Made by a program: the position numbers and the translations under genes. From Agarophyton chilense (taxonomy: Eukaryota > Rhodophyta > Florideophyceae > Gracilariales > Gracilariaceae): a DNA stretch of 64,000 bases. The DNA lies in NCBI GenBank assembly GCA_030374765.1, contig JARGXX010000062.1, positions 1-64,000 on the forward strand, written 5' to 3'. Positions 51,665-63,977 of this stretch are shown here, piece by piece. Positions within the stretch are counted from its first letter, which is position 1; every line of letters begins with the position of its first letter. The notes under the pieces were generated by a model. That model searched no databases and was not told the DNA's origin. It saw only the letters and a program-made list of their open reading frames with translations.

Positions 51665-52815
51665 ATGGCTTTTGTTGAAACCGATGAAGTAGATCATGTC
51701 CATCCGCCAGCTCTCTCTTTCGCGCCGTCACAATCACCACTTACCAACGAAGTAGGGCGCGACACTGAGTGTGCTGCAAACAGCAGAGTTCATTCCAACT
51801 TTTCCGCTTCCGCCTCCGCTACCGCACATGGAATGCCGGCACCGACACCCCTCTCCCAGCCCGACAATTCCCGGCCTCTTCCTGGAGTGCGCACCAACCG
51901 GCTCCCTGTCAACGCTGCCGGGAACGGGCGGCTTCAAGCGGGCGCCGCTGGCCCCGTTCGCCGCCCGACCGCCGGAACACAAAATAACCGCCGTGGGGCG
52001 GCCGGAAACGACAGGAGGCATGCAAGGAAACGCAAGAAAGCTAATGAGACGGCTGGAATGGGGGTGGGCGTGGATCTACGTTTACAGAAACAGAGTTAGA
52101 AAGTTTCTTAGAGGTGTTACAAGAACACCTTGCTGTCGGCGCTGACGAGTGGGACGCGGTCGCCAGGATACACAAGACGAGGTATCCTGATGAAAGACGA
52201 TCTACAGAATCTCTTTGCAGGAAATTTGCCTTGCTGTATCGCAAAGAGATACCAACGGGCGATCCGAGGATTCCTAGATCCGTTCTTCTCCCTAAATCTA
52301 GTCGTCAGGATATGACGGCTAGGGTGGATATGGAGGAAGGTGATGCTGGAGAAATGGATAATTTATTGTCTGATCGGGCTGAGGTTGCGGACAGCGAGTA
52401 CGAAGCAGATTATGAGCCTCCAACGCATCAACCGTCGTTGTGCCCTACAAGCAGCACACCTTCCCCTGCTCCCACATTTCCTTTGGTGCATAAAAAGGGC
52501 CGCCGCGGCTCTGTCGGTGGTGAAGACTCTATTGTAGAGCTTTTCAAATCATCAATGCTACAGGAGAGGGAATTCAGGGCGGAGGAAAGGGAAAGAAGGG
52601 CACAGGAACGAGAAGACGATCGAGCAAGAAGATCAGAAGCAGCGAAAATCCGTGCAGAAATCAGAGAGGAGGAGCGAATGGAAAGGGAGAGGGAACGAAC
52701 AGAGGCTAGGTTACAAAGTGAAGAAGACCGGAAATCGCGTGAATCATACATGCAGATGATGATGATGCTGTTCGCTAAAGGGGACGGAGGGAGCCCTGGG
52801 GTACGTAAGGGTTAA
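51665..52815 (+). pseudogene. Myb/SANT (DUF6818-like) protein of the TIR element, frameshifted (X reversed)
   Basis: Mirror of 17211-18361. The same one-base frameshift lies near 52060, in the G-rich run between NETAG and the SANT domain. Small differences: MAFVETDE for MVFVETDE, STESLCRKF for STESLRRKF. Confidence 0.7.
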
Positions 52816-52845
52816 TTAAGTTTTTAAAAGGTTTGGTAAAAGTGC

Positions 52846-54000
52846 CTATAGAAGGAGAGAGTTAGCTTCGATTCTTAAATGAGGCATGAAAGTTGTAAGG
52901 ATCTGGTTGATTCCTACGAGACGAGTTCGTAAATTGAAAAGTATGACGACCAGGTGTAATATCAATCGACGTTCTCCCCTCTCTTCGTTCACGAGCCTGT
53001 CTTTGAGACGTGGGAAGGAGCCCTGGAAAGCTCTCATTCCCCACTGTGAGCCTTAACGTGCCGACGTAGCTTGCTTAGCACGATGCAAAACTGCCGGCTC
53101 AGCAGTATCAGGAAGCGATTGAGCAGACTTCACTAAAAAAGGATAATGTACCCTGCTAAAAGCAGAGTCGACCACACAAGTTCCACCAGTTCTTTCATAT
53201 ACCTCCTCCAACTTAGAATAGATAGATCCCCACTCAGCAATAGCAGAGTCGTGCATCGATCAGGGGGCATTAAATGCGCATGCTCTGACTACACCAGCGG
53301 GGGAGAAGACAAATACATTACCAACGTAGTGATCATGAGTCAATCCATTATAAAATATGTTCTGTATCATGGCGTTGCTTGACTGCTGGAAATAAAGCTT
53401 TAGACCGTCAGCTACAGCATAAACATCAGGCAGAAGAGAGTATATAGAGCTGATTGCCTCCATGTAGGAGGCTATTTCAGAGTCAGATGGCATTCTGATA
53501 GAGGCTTCTAGGTGTTGCACAAGGGCTTTTAGAAGTAGACGCCTGCCAAACCTTAGAAACAAAGAGCAAACTGAAGCTGTGAACCCAAAAATAGTGCATT
53601 AAACCATCGTAGAACCCCTGGTGCGATACCATGCAAGCGAAAGAGCAAGACATTGAACAGCTGTCATTGACCGAGGCCGTCCTCGAGGGCAGAGTCTAGC
53701 CGGTATAAGCCTTATATTTCCGTCAATGCTGTATGGGGAAAAGCGCTCACACAGAGGGGCGAACAGTTCAAGAAGAGACTGCATTGGTCGATGGTCAAAA
53801 CCGCAAAGAGTTAGAAGAGCCTGATTCGATCCGGATCCATACAGAAATGCAAACGCAGAGAGGCTGGGCTGCATAAGAGCACAGCGTGGAATGCGGTGAT
53901 CTCTCAGCCGACGAGCATCTCTCGAAATAGTGCTGCGAAACAACACCCGTCTCCTCGTCTTAGAGGATTCGAGCAGCAAGGGAAGGCGTATTGGAAGCAT
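52846..54000 (-). pseudogene. DDE transposase pseudogene of the TIR element (X reversed)
   Basis: Mirror of 16026-17180 with the same three in-frame stops and intact-looking catalytic motifs (VADGLKLYF, CVVDSAFSR, NEERGERR). Confidence 0.8.
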
Positions 54001-54237
54001 GAGGATGGGCTTTCCAGGAAGATATGGCGTGAACAGATATACGTACTATACAGAAATCCTAATGTTTTCCGTGCGAACGCACAATTTGTGTAATGTATCT
54101 TTGGACTATAGTGCCAGAAGTTGTGCCTACATAAATTGAGTTTTCAGGAGTCTCCCACTATTTCAGAGAGGCAACTTTCGCCGGTGAAGTTTGTCGTCTT
54201 CCAACGGATCAAAATAAACATTGTACCCTTTGGTTGT

Positions 54238-55126
54238 TCACGAAAGCCATCTCTCCAAACATTCACAGGCTTCAGACTTAAAAACACTACCAGCAGAGCG
54301 CAAAACGCCACCAGAATCATCACCAGATTTGATGTAGTAGTTATGGAGCCGCATTGAAGTGTGCACAATTACTAAAGCTTTTTGCAGATCGTACAGAAAA
54401 TATCGCCACAAAATACCCCATCGTCCTTTAGGCCTCCTAAAAGCCTGTTATTCGTGAATACGATGAGAGGAAAGGCAAAAGTTGAAATCATCTTGATATT
54501 TGCTAGCCATAGAGCGCACAATTGGAGTAAACATGTAGTTCTAGCACCCATATGCCTTATCTCCAGCTATCAAAAAGCCCTTAAGAAGACCTTGCTGTTC
54601 TAAAACTCTGCCAATATTCGAGTGAGCGATAGCCATGCGGTCAACTGTAGGTCCCACTCAAACTGCAGATGACGCAATACATCAATACTTTACGTCAACA
54701 AGGACCTGCACAGGAACTCCAAACCCGCCTTTCATAGTGTAAAATTGCTGATTGTTAAGTTCTTTCGTCGGCTTCTGCCCAATAATTAGAATTGTATCTA
54801 AGGCTCCGAGGCAACCGTGAAGAGGATTCATAGCTTCGCAGGAAATGGAAAAGCACAAGGCTGTTGTCAGATACGTTTCGATGTCTTCTTTCGAAGAAAG
54901 ACCTTCAAACTCTAAGAAGTCGTCACAAACACTAAAAGCGTTGTCAAAAATGGTATAGACGGTGAATCGTGCTAATCCATAATAAAGCATAACATCCCAG
55001 TAGCTAGATCCAAAAATTAAGCGAAGAAAGGTCCAAAGTTGTGTAGCTGCTTCTATCTCTACACCTTGTAGATGCTTTTACACTTCTTCTCGATATTCTT
55101 TTTGTTGTAGTGGGATAATAATGCAC
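54238..55126 (-). pseudogene. PIF/Harbinger-like DDE transposase pseudogene (copy 3)
   Basis: Mirror of 14900-15788. Same in-frame stops. An additional difference near 54450 (RLFVNTMRG region, TTCGTGAAT for TCTACGTGAAT) changes the frame in the stretch before the catalytic Glu, so this copy is slightly more decayed. Confidence 0.7.
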
Positions 55127-55848
55127 GAAGGGATGGTCAAAGTCGTTGAAAAGACAATCTGGAAACTCGATAGTATGACCTGAACTTTCCATTGGAGAGA
55201 CTGTGGCTTAATTCCCAGCATGAACTTCTTTTTCGATGTGCTCTGCGCGCGATCCTGCAAAGAGGGCTAATGAAGAAGCACAATACAGAAAAGGCCACAG
55301 CAGCGGCAAGTGTGCGACGCTTTGTTTCTCTCTGAATGGCTTTCATGAAACTTTGCAGGCTGCTCCCGATATGAAGTGTCCTGAACTGCGAGGAAACGGT
55401 CACATCGTGATGTCACAGTATCTCGGTTATCCACCGTGGGATCAGCTCTCAAAGAGCTGACTTGGTCTGAAAAATTGTGGGGCTATTAATGAAAGTTTTC
55501 TCTAACAGGCTCTCTATTTGGCGGTCAGTATTTCATCGCATCCTGTCGCTATGGAAAGCCCTTAAAGAACTTTAAGCCATCGGCTTCTTCAGTAGTGTTC
55601 CTACAGGTTATGGGACACATACGGACACCACGCTAAAACCGATCCGCTGCTCGACGATCATATCGCGACAGTCCAAATAACCTACTGAAATACGCCTACC
55701 AGGCAATTTACCGCTACCCATCGGCTCCAACAGCGCATCACACACGAACAACGAGCAAAAAACCGCTCTTAACCAAAACGAAGAATGTAAAATCAAAGGG
55801 AAACAACCCACGCTACGGCAGCAGCGCCAAATATAACGCAACAATTCA
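55127..55848. other. Unassigned stretch between two dead transposons (copy 3)
   Basis: Direct copy of 395-1116 at an offset of 54,732 bp, mirror of 14178-14899. Short ORFs only. Confidence 0.4.
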
Positions 55849-58800
55849 ATGCTCTACAGTAACTCTCACAAAAGTTGCAAACAGCATCGACACTATCGTG
55901 AGACTTTAGCAGCGAAACTTCCAAAGAACCTGGGCAAGTCAAATTTCAAAAAATGGTACGCCTTCCTCTCCGACACTTTGTCGCCCTACGGGTACACACA
56001 CATTCTTACTGAAGGATTCATTTGTGACACAGAGGAAACCCGAAAAGCTTATGCATCCTGTCGCGCACTTATCACAAAAACCATCTCCGAGGACTTCAAT
56101 AAGCTGATCCCGGACTCAATATTCCTTCGCTCTCCTTGCAAAACAGTGTCTAACATAAAGACCATATTAGACACATCATCATAACGCAACATCGATCAAT
56201 TGGGTTCCGAGGACATTCGCATACAATTAAACGACAAAGATGGACTCCAAGACTACTTTGAGAAACATCTCCGCAACCAAGCACTTCGTATCGAAGCGGG
56301 AGCAAACGAATGCGCATCTGAGGAGAGAACGGTAAAATTAGCACCTCGTGAACCCATCGCAACTCACATTACATTTTTCAGAATCGCAGCCACTTCACTG
56401 GCCGTAAACACACCTCCATCCACCTTAGAGACAGAAAGGGCACTCCAGACATATGAGTCTTCTTCGATCCATCCTATTGCACCCAGCATTTCTTCTTTGG
56501 ACGATCAACCCTCACCCGTGAACACCCCCCTCAGCACAAATCGCTTGAGCAGATGCTCTCCAAAATGTCCAACCTGGCAACCACAATATCTGACAGGAAG
56601 TCGACACTTTGACGTATCGAGTACAAAATTGTCTCCCAAAATTGCAACAAGCACTGCAATCACCCTTAACAGAACCCCAACCTAAAAAGATCGAACAGAG
56701 CAGTCACCAAACAGGCAGGGCCTATCACCACCAATGATGCGGCCGACATAAACACGCAACTGTTACAAGCACTTCAAGACTTACAGTAAGCGTAATCCGT
56801 ACCCACCAACTCCAATGCAGACGAGAGAAAGTTCGTTCGCGACTCCAGGACGCGCCCGTCGCATACATCCATGCCACTATCAAACATCACCAACCTCCCG
56901 CGCCCTTTTTATACTACAACGGCTGACGCTTCCCTTTTCCAATCACGAAGTCGCCAAAATTAATGCTGGAGACTGACAGCATCAACAATATATCACTCCC
57001 AGAATTAGTATCAAAACGTATAAGTGGCACGCAAATATCCCTTCACGCCCTTTTGCGAAAGTACGGCTTCGTAGCGTTCACTCCTAGACTCGCCTACATT
57101 GTGGACACACCCCCTCCTCGCACCTTAGCCACTGCCAAATGGACTGGCAGAGGGTATTTTCTAAATGCGATCACCTTACGAAAAAAAGCTAAAGTGAAAG
57201 CAAGCCGAACGATAGCCACAAAACCTGATACCTCCCTCAAATGCGAGCCCAAGACTACATCGCATCTACCACACACGCGCAAACGCAAGCCCAGACCCAA
57301 ACCAGAAAAGCATTGAAGGACAATGCCCTTCAAGGGGGTGTCTTCCCAGTAGTTAGAGATTTCGCTGGCTTGAGGACTAGCTTGGTCTATGACAAGCTAT
57401 ACCGCTATTGCGTGCCGACGGCCGGTTAGGACCGGAAGTGCACACTGGTGGAACACGTGGACTGCACGGATGCCAACGCTCGAGTGCGAGGCGTGCCACA
57501 CGTGGCCCGGATTCTACCTAATGGTTAGTATTATTTAGTATTATTTAGTATTTATTTAGCTACGCTATCGCTATTTAGTGTCTATTTTTCGGGCGCGCGC
57601 CCACTGTCAGGAGCCGCGCGCCACACTACTTAGGAGGTTGAGCACTGCTCCCCAGTAATCACCCTCTTGGGAGATCCCAAGGAAAGAGTCTTGGCTCTGA
57701 ACTTTTCGCCTTCGGCGCGTCTTCACCGCATACTGCGTGAGCGCCCGTTGCCCGTTAGTTCATCCACCCCTCTGTCAACCAGAGTGCTACCACCACCGTG
57801 GGTTCATATTTAATCGCCGACACTTGTCGTAGTCTCGCCCCTGTATAGGGTTTCGCTCCCGTTTCCTCTTTTTATCCTTTTTGGCTCTCGTGAGTGGCCG
57901 CCTCACTCACCTCGCTCGTTCACCTCATACGAGAGTTTCCTCGCTCCTTTTCCGACAATCGCCGTGGTACCGCTCCACCTAGGACTGGTCACACCACGGA
58001 CTGTGCCGTGCTCACCTAAACACTCTAGGTATATCCCGCCGGATTGGCCTCGGTCTTACACCCGACTTCGTCGTGCCTTTCCAGAGTGGCTCTGTTTCTG
58101 TGCTCCGCTGGGACGCGTCTCCTCGTCCTGAGGCGTGTCTCTCAAGAGAGGAAGATACCGAACATCTTCGTGGTGTCTCCGCTCCAAGCGTTCTCCTACA
58201 AGCATCCCCAACAAAATCCAAAAGACATGCCCCAGTCTACCACCGACCGACCCAAAACCACGCCCACAGACGCAGTGGCTGCTGCTTTTTACGAATGGTG
58301 CCTGCGTTACAACCAAATGTACCTACGCACTCTTCAGAAAATGGCCAAACTCGGTCTCCTCAATCTTTGGTCAATCCTTAAAGAAATCGACCCCCTCTTT
58401 CATGTTGCGGATGCATCCATAGAAAAAGCGTGATACAACCACACCGAGAAACCACCCACACTCACTCGAAGGGAGCGTCATTCTTCTCTGACATCTCTGG
58501 GCCAATCATACCGACTTTCATAGACGGTAAAAAATACTTCTTGGTGTTCATCGAAAACCGCACCAAGTTCCTCCATACATTTTGCGCGTCTATCCGGACC
58601 CAACTGTCTAACTTTACGCGCAACATACTCAACCTCATGTGCAGCAATTTCGGATCAGCCCCACTGATCATCACAATTCACAACGCAGGGGAATACAAAT
58701 CAAACATATTCTAATCCATACTCACCGGTCACAGTACTAACTCCAAACTTCCACAGCACACAGCCCCCAAGGGAACTCACTGGCTGAAAGAGTCATCGGC

Positions 58801-60809
58801 ACTGTGTCTCGTATAGTACGTGCTAACCTGTACCACTTCGGTCCACCGCTGCATTGTTGGGAGGACGCCCTCCGTGACACCACCTTCCGATACAACCGAA
58901 CTCTCCACATAACTACTCGCAAAATCCCATACGCACAGTGACACACGCGACCCCCTACCGTTACTACCATGTTCGCTTTTGACCAGAAAGAAAGCATCTC
59001 AGTAATCACCGACCGTACCACGCAAAGCAAGCTGGACGCACGCCAAACCCTGGTAAGATATATGTTCGGTAACATCAACACCGACATCAAGATCCAGAAC
59101 GTCGAGACAAAAGATCCCCGCAAAATCCGCGCGATCGACTTCAAACCATATTTTCCGTACCAAGACCCTGTAAGAACGACTGACATGACCTTCAAGGCAT
59201 TTGCTCCTTCGCCAGACCCCTCCCACATCAATCATCACACACTAGCGCCACTCTCACTACCCCAAGCGCGCAGAGACCCCAATGCAAAGCAATGGATCAT
59301 TGCCCATAACGCAGAACTCGACCAAGTACACTAACTGGGCGTCATAGAATGGCTTACGAAGAAAAACATTCTCCGCAACCTGATCCCGCTCACAAAAAAA
59401 GTATCGATGTAAAAGAGGACACAACGACAAAAACACAGATCGCAAAGCTCGCCTCGCCGTGTGCGGCGATCTCATGAAATCCAACCTACAATTTGACCCG
59501 AATCACGCACCAGCTCGCTTGCCACAAAAAGAAACGGTACGTCTCGCCATGGCAATCACAGCCGCCAACAACCTGAACTTTGGACACTTCGACATTACAA
59601 CGGCTTATCCCAACAAACTCTATCGCTATAACAACAAGTATATGTAAACAACACCCTCGTCTCAACGTGTCAATTATGCACCGAACCCCGGCAGGCTGCC
59701 TTATTCGTAGCTTTTACGGCAACCCATCAGGTTTCTTGTATTATCTCGAAGGTGCCGTAGAATGACTCACCTCTAACAAATACTCCCAATCTGCAGACGA
59801 CCCGTGACTTTTCTTCAGACTAATATCTCCATCCAGCTTCACAATAATATGCCTTAACAGCGAGGATTAGCTCATAGTTGCGACGCATTAATTTAACATA
59901 GATGAACTGTTCGTCAATATTGCCATGAATTAGAACAATCGGTGAATTAGAAAACCCACCAAATATCTTGGGTGGAAAATGGCATACAAGTCAGGCGGAA
60001 TACATATCAGCCAACCAAACTACATCTAACCAGCGCCCGCGTTCGAATAACTCTCCGAATGCAGCCCTTGCCAGTCACCACACGCGTCCAAGTCCAAGTT
60101 TCATGGACCCACCGAAAACGACACGCTCCTGCCAAGTCACACAGACCTTTACCGATAAATAGTCGGCATATTACGATAGATCAGCGACTGCACCAGACCC
60201 GACATCGCCTTCGCCGTCTCACCCCTCGGACAGGCTTCCCAAAACACTACAACGCGACACTAGAGCCTACTCAAGGAGGTACTGCGATACCTTCGAGACA
60301 CAATTCACTATGGCATATTGTACCACAAGCGCAAAATTTTCTCGACTCTTTGAAGCTTTCTTTCAAGACGTACACGGACGATGATTTCGCTACCAATGAA
60401 CGGAACAAGAAATGTATCACAAGATATGTGCCCACAATCCAAGGCGGTCCAATCTCATGGTCCTCCTGTCAACAATTCTGCTTCGCGCAATCCAGCGCTG
60501 AAGTGAAATACATTGCAGCAACGGCAGCCGTCCAAAACAGCTGCTCAAAACGTTGCACACTAAAATTCCTTCATTTCATCAAATAAGAGCCCTCACCAGT
60601 CTTTCTTGATAATAAATGCGTCTTTGCTATTGGACAAAACGCAGGCGACTCTAAGCGTCGCAATTTCATCGACTTACGACATCATTATAGACGCGACCAC
60701 CTCATCGTCGCAACATCAAGCTGGAGTATGTTCTTTCTGCTGCGATATCGCCGACATACTAACCGGAAATCATGCTGTTATACCTGTGATAGCTTTAAGA
60801 ATGGTCTGA
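55849..60809 (+). pseudogene. Decayed Ty1/copia retrotransposon (copy 3)
   Basis: Direct copy of 1117-6077 (offset 54,732) with the same lesions. It shares most diagnostic sites with copy 1 against copy 2, but has its own changes (SGPIIPTF for SGTIIPTF, AQSSAEVKY for AQSTAEVKY). It shares DPRKIRA with copy 2, where copy 1 has DPREIRA. Confidence 0.8.
57430..58043. other. Foreign segment inside the decayed copia (copy 3)
   Basis: Direct copy of 2698-3311; same composition and position. Confidence 0.4.
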
Positions 60810-61828
60810 CTTTCAGGAGCACAGCTCTGTCGCTTTCTCAATTGAAACGTGCTCTTGCAGAGCAACGTTCAAATGGAAGACGCGACGAGTATGGCCGCTA
60901 GCTTGGAAACCATGTTGTGGATAAGGTGTTAAGACGCTGCTTATCGAATACGAGCCTTCGAGAGTGTGTGCGAATGTCGCCGAATAGCTCATACATCGAC
61001 ACTCGCTTGTGATTCGCACGAGTCGTTCGTTGCATTCGAAATACCGCATGGCGCGTTGCAAAGTACGTTGTCGGCTGTGCCAACTTCAGTGTATTGCAGT
61101 CGTAGTCTCGGAACTAGCTCGAATATGCGCAAATCGTGGGACTTGACGTATGGGCTGGGTAAGAGCAGACAAATGAAAGTAACAAAATATTCTACGAGTG
61201 TGTCGCTTTACAACATGAAAGCTATCCTAACAATGCAGAGAACAAAGACCCCACCGTCTCGAAAATACCGTCTCCGTCAACGTCCTGAGCAAACGAGTCC
61301 ATCACTCCATCCCCATTGCTATCATACGTGACGTAGTCATATGCCCCATCTTGGTTGGTGTCGTAGCTGATGGAATCAACTTGACCATCGCTATTTTCAT
61401 CGCTGGCCACTCCGGTTTGGTCGGAAGCGATTTGAGGTGGTTCCTCACCTTGATCCTGAGCCATGGTGCTCTGAGTGTGCTTCCTTGCTTCTCCCCTTCC
61501 ATAGCGGCCCCAGCTGCCAAACTCTTCTTTGGTCACACGCGACAGCTCGTCCTTGTCGCCTTTGATCACTGCCTTTCCCATTTTTGCGGAGGTCTTGAGG
61601 GCTTTGAGTCCGACGGATACGGGTCCAATCATGTTTAGTAGTTGTAGAAGAACGGGGGGGGGGGTGGTAGTGGAGAGGTTTTGGAAAAGGGGAAGATCGG
61701 TAGGAGAAAGAAGCGATGGGTGCGGTTGACGACACTCGATGTGTAGGTTGCGTAGATGTAGCTGCTGTGAGCTTGGATAGGGGCGATGAGAAAAGAAGAA
61801 GCGGGGCCATGACTCACATTTATAGTCT
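60765..61828 (+). repeat. Arm A (E3 left), inverted with 62914-63977
   Basis: X-proximal decayed-copia variant combined with the L-proximal 'side 2' variant (GCGGGGCCATG), a pairing otherwise seen only at E1 right. G-tract of 11 G with an interrupting T. Confidence 0.95.
61222..61632 (-). CDS. Small calcium-loop repeat protein, 136 aa (copy 5 of 6)
   Basis: Protein identical to copy 1. TATA box at 61819-61825, but here it faces side 2 of L because L3 is inverted. Confidence 0.8.
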   Translation of the reverse strand: MIGPVSVGLKALKTSAKMGKAVIKGDKDELSRVTKEEFGSWGRYGRGEARKHTQSTMAQDQGEEPPQIASDQTGVASDENSDGQVDSISYDTNQDGAYDYVTYDSNGDGVMDSFAQDVDGDGIFETVGSLFSALLG

Positions 61829-62913
61829 CTGGGAAGCTGCCGGTACCATTGTACGGCAGGCGCTTACGTGTTTACCCTTCAGTATGTTCAGTATGGACCG
61901 GGAGATTGGAATGAACGCGGTGACGTCGTATTAAATGGGCTGAGGAGATGTTGATGGACTCGCCAGCAAGGACGCTGTTGACAAGCGACTCATATTTAGT
62001 TGTCTCGCCATAAGGAGTGGGTTTGATGACACGTACATGTCAACAAGGTAGCGAAACATGGTGAGCTGACGGCTGGCCGTATTGACGTTTTTTGAACACG
62101 AAGGCATACTGTACTGTGTACCAGCGATGTCTATTTGGACCTGGGCATCTCCCACTTGGGAGCACACCGCTGTCGCTAAACTCGTATATCATCGACATGC
62201 TTCTACTCCTCCCCTTCTGTTCTCGAAAGCTGTCGCAATATTTCAAATCTACGGTGTTTCAAAATTGCGTCGTCAAAAACGCATCAGTACTGTGGCTACA
62301 AGCATAATGAAATCTGCAACAGAATTTCGCACATTACAGCTTTCTGAAATAATCTGGCGATCACTTCTATGAAGAAACGGAGATTAAAATTGTTCAGAAA
62401 GAAACTGCTGGTAAAATAAAGCATATACCGCGATGTACTTAAATTCCTCGGTCGTTATTAACGAACTGCATCGAGATTAAGATGATTGCGGACAGACATA
62501 ATGATGGGGGCTTTTCGTGTCCGTAGAAAGTAAGACGACATCCGATACCTTTTTTAAAAATCTGAAACTTGCTGGTGGTGCTATCCTTTATCCCTATACC
62601 CTTCGCAACCCTTTGTCGACACAACGGCCTGCCGTTGACGACTGCAGCCACAGAAACGCATTGCGCAGTCAACAGCCGTGCCAGCAAATAGTCTGTCAAC
62701 AGCGCACGTGGTGTCGTGCTCGCAAATCACCATTTGCAAAGAGTCAATACATGTCAACACTGTATTCGTACTGTATTCCCGCTGTTGGTATCCACGTCAT
62801 CGATTCGGTGGCTGCTCAAAGAGCTACACGCCTTGCTGCGGTGTCCATTTCCAATCTGGTAGGATGCCACTCGCAATCCCACGCAGCATCTGCGTCTTCC
62901 TAGAGAGTAGCCG
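61829..62913. promoter_or_regulatory. Spacer L, orientation -, bidirectional promoter region (L3)
   Basis: Reverse complement of L2, including its short version of the indel seen in L1. The left arm ends in the decayed-copia side of X and the right arm in the SPFH side, so this junction is asymmetric, unlike E1 and E2. TATA boxes at 61819-61825 (minus) and 62919-62925 (plus). Confidence 0.75.
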
Positions 62914-63977
62914 CAGACTATAAATGTGAGTCATGGCCTCGCTTCTTCTTTTCTCATCCCCCCTATCCAAGCTCACAGCAGCTACATCTACGCAACCTAC
63001 ACATCGAGTGTCGTCAACCGCACCCATCGCTTCTTTCTCCTACCGATCTTCCCCTTTTCCAAAACCTCTCCACTACCACCCCCCCCCCCGTTCTTCTACA
63101 ACTACTAAACATGATTGGACCCGTATCCGTCGGACTCAAAGCCCTCAAGACCTCCGCAAAAATGGGAAAGGCAGTGATCAAAGGCGACAAGGACGAGCTG
63201 TCGCGTGTGACCAAAGAAGAGTTTGGCAGCTGGGGCCGCTATGGAAGGGGAGAAGCAAGGAAGCACACTCAGAGCACCATGGCTCAGGATCAAGGTGAGG
63301 AACCACCTCAAATCGCTTCCGACCAAACCGGAGTGGCCAGCGATGAAAATAGCGATGGTCAAGTTGATTCCATCAGCTACGACACCAACCAAGATGGGGC
63401 ATATGACTACGTCACGTATGATAGCAATGGGGATGGAGTGATGGACTCGTTTGCTCAGGACGTTGACGGAGACGGTATTTTCGAGACGGTGGGGTCTTTG
63501 TTCTCTGCATTGTTAGGATAGCTTTCATGTTGTAAAGCGACACACTCGTAGAATATTTTGTTACTTTCATTTGTCTGCTCTTACCCAGCCCATACGTCAA
63601 GTCCCACGATTTGCGCATATTCGAGCTAGTTCCGAGACTACGACTGCAATAAACTGAAGTTGGCACAGCCGACAACGTACTTTGCAACGCGCCATGCGGT
63701 ATTTCGAATGCAACGAACGACTCGTGCGAATCACAAGCGAGTGTCGATGTATGAGCTATTCGGCGACATTCGCACACACTCTCGAAGGCTCGTATTCGAT
63801 AAGCAGCGTCTTAACACCTTATCCACAACATGGTTTCCAAGCTAGCGGCCATACTCGTCGCGTCTTCCATTTGAACGTTGCTCTGCAAGAGCACGTTTCA
63901 ATTGAGAAAGCGACAGAGCAGTGCCTCTGGAGGTCATCAGAAAGGACTATTCTTAGAGGTATAACAGCATGATTTCC
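62914..63977 (-). repeat. Arm A (E3 right), inverted with 60765-61828
   Basis: L-proximal 'side 1' variant with the SPFH-side X-proximal variant, as at E2 left. C-tract of 11 C with an interrupting A. The shared border lies at 63957-63977, followed by the SPFH flank of a further X that runs off the window. Confidence 0.95.
63111..63521 (+). CDS. Small calcium-loop repeat protein, 136 aa (copy 6 of 6)
   Basis: Protein identical to copy 1. TATA box at 62919-62925. Confidence 0.8.
   Translation: MIGPVSVGLKALKTSAKMGKAVIKGDKDELSRVTKEEFGSWGRYGRGEARKHTQSTMAQDQGEEPPQIASDQTGVASDENSDGQVDSISYDTNQDGAYDYVTYDSNGDGVMDSFAQDVDGDGIFETVGSLFSALLG

Larger units (their letters stand above)
51299..54156 (-). mobile_element. 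PIF/Harbinger-type DNA transposon (X reversed)
   Basis: Mirror of 15870-18727. The 17-bp TIRs are intact at 51299-51315 and 54140-54156, and the target duplication reads ACT on this strand (51296-51298 and 54157-54159). Same length as the other copy, so both derive from one insertion that predates duplication of X. Confidence 0.85.
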
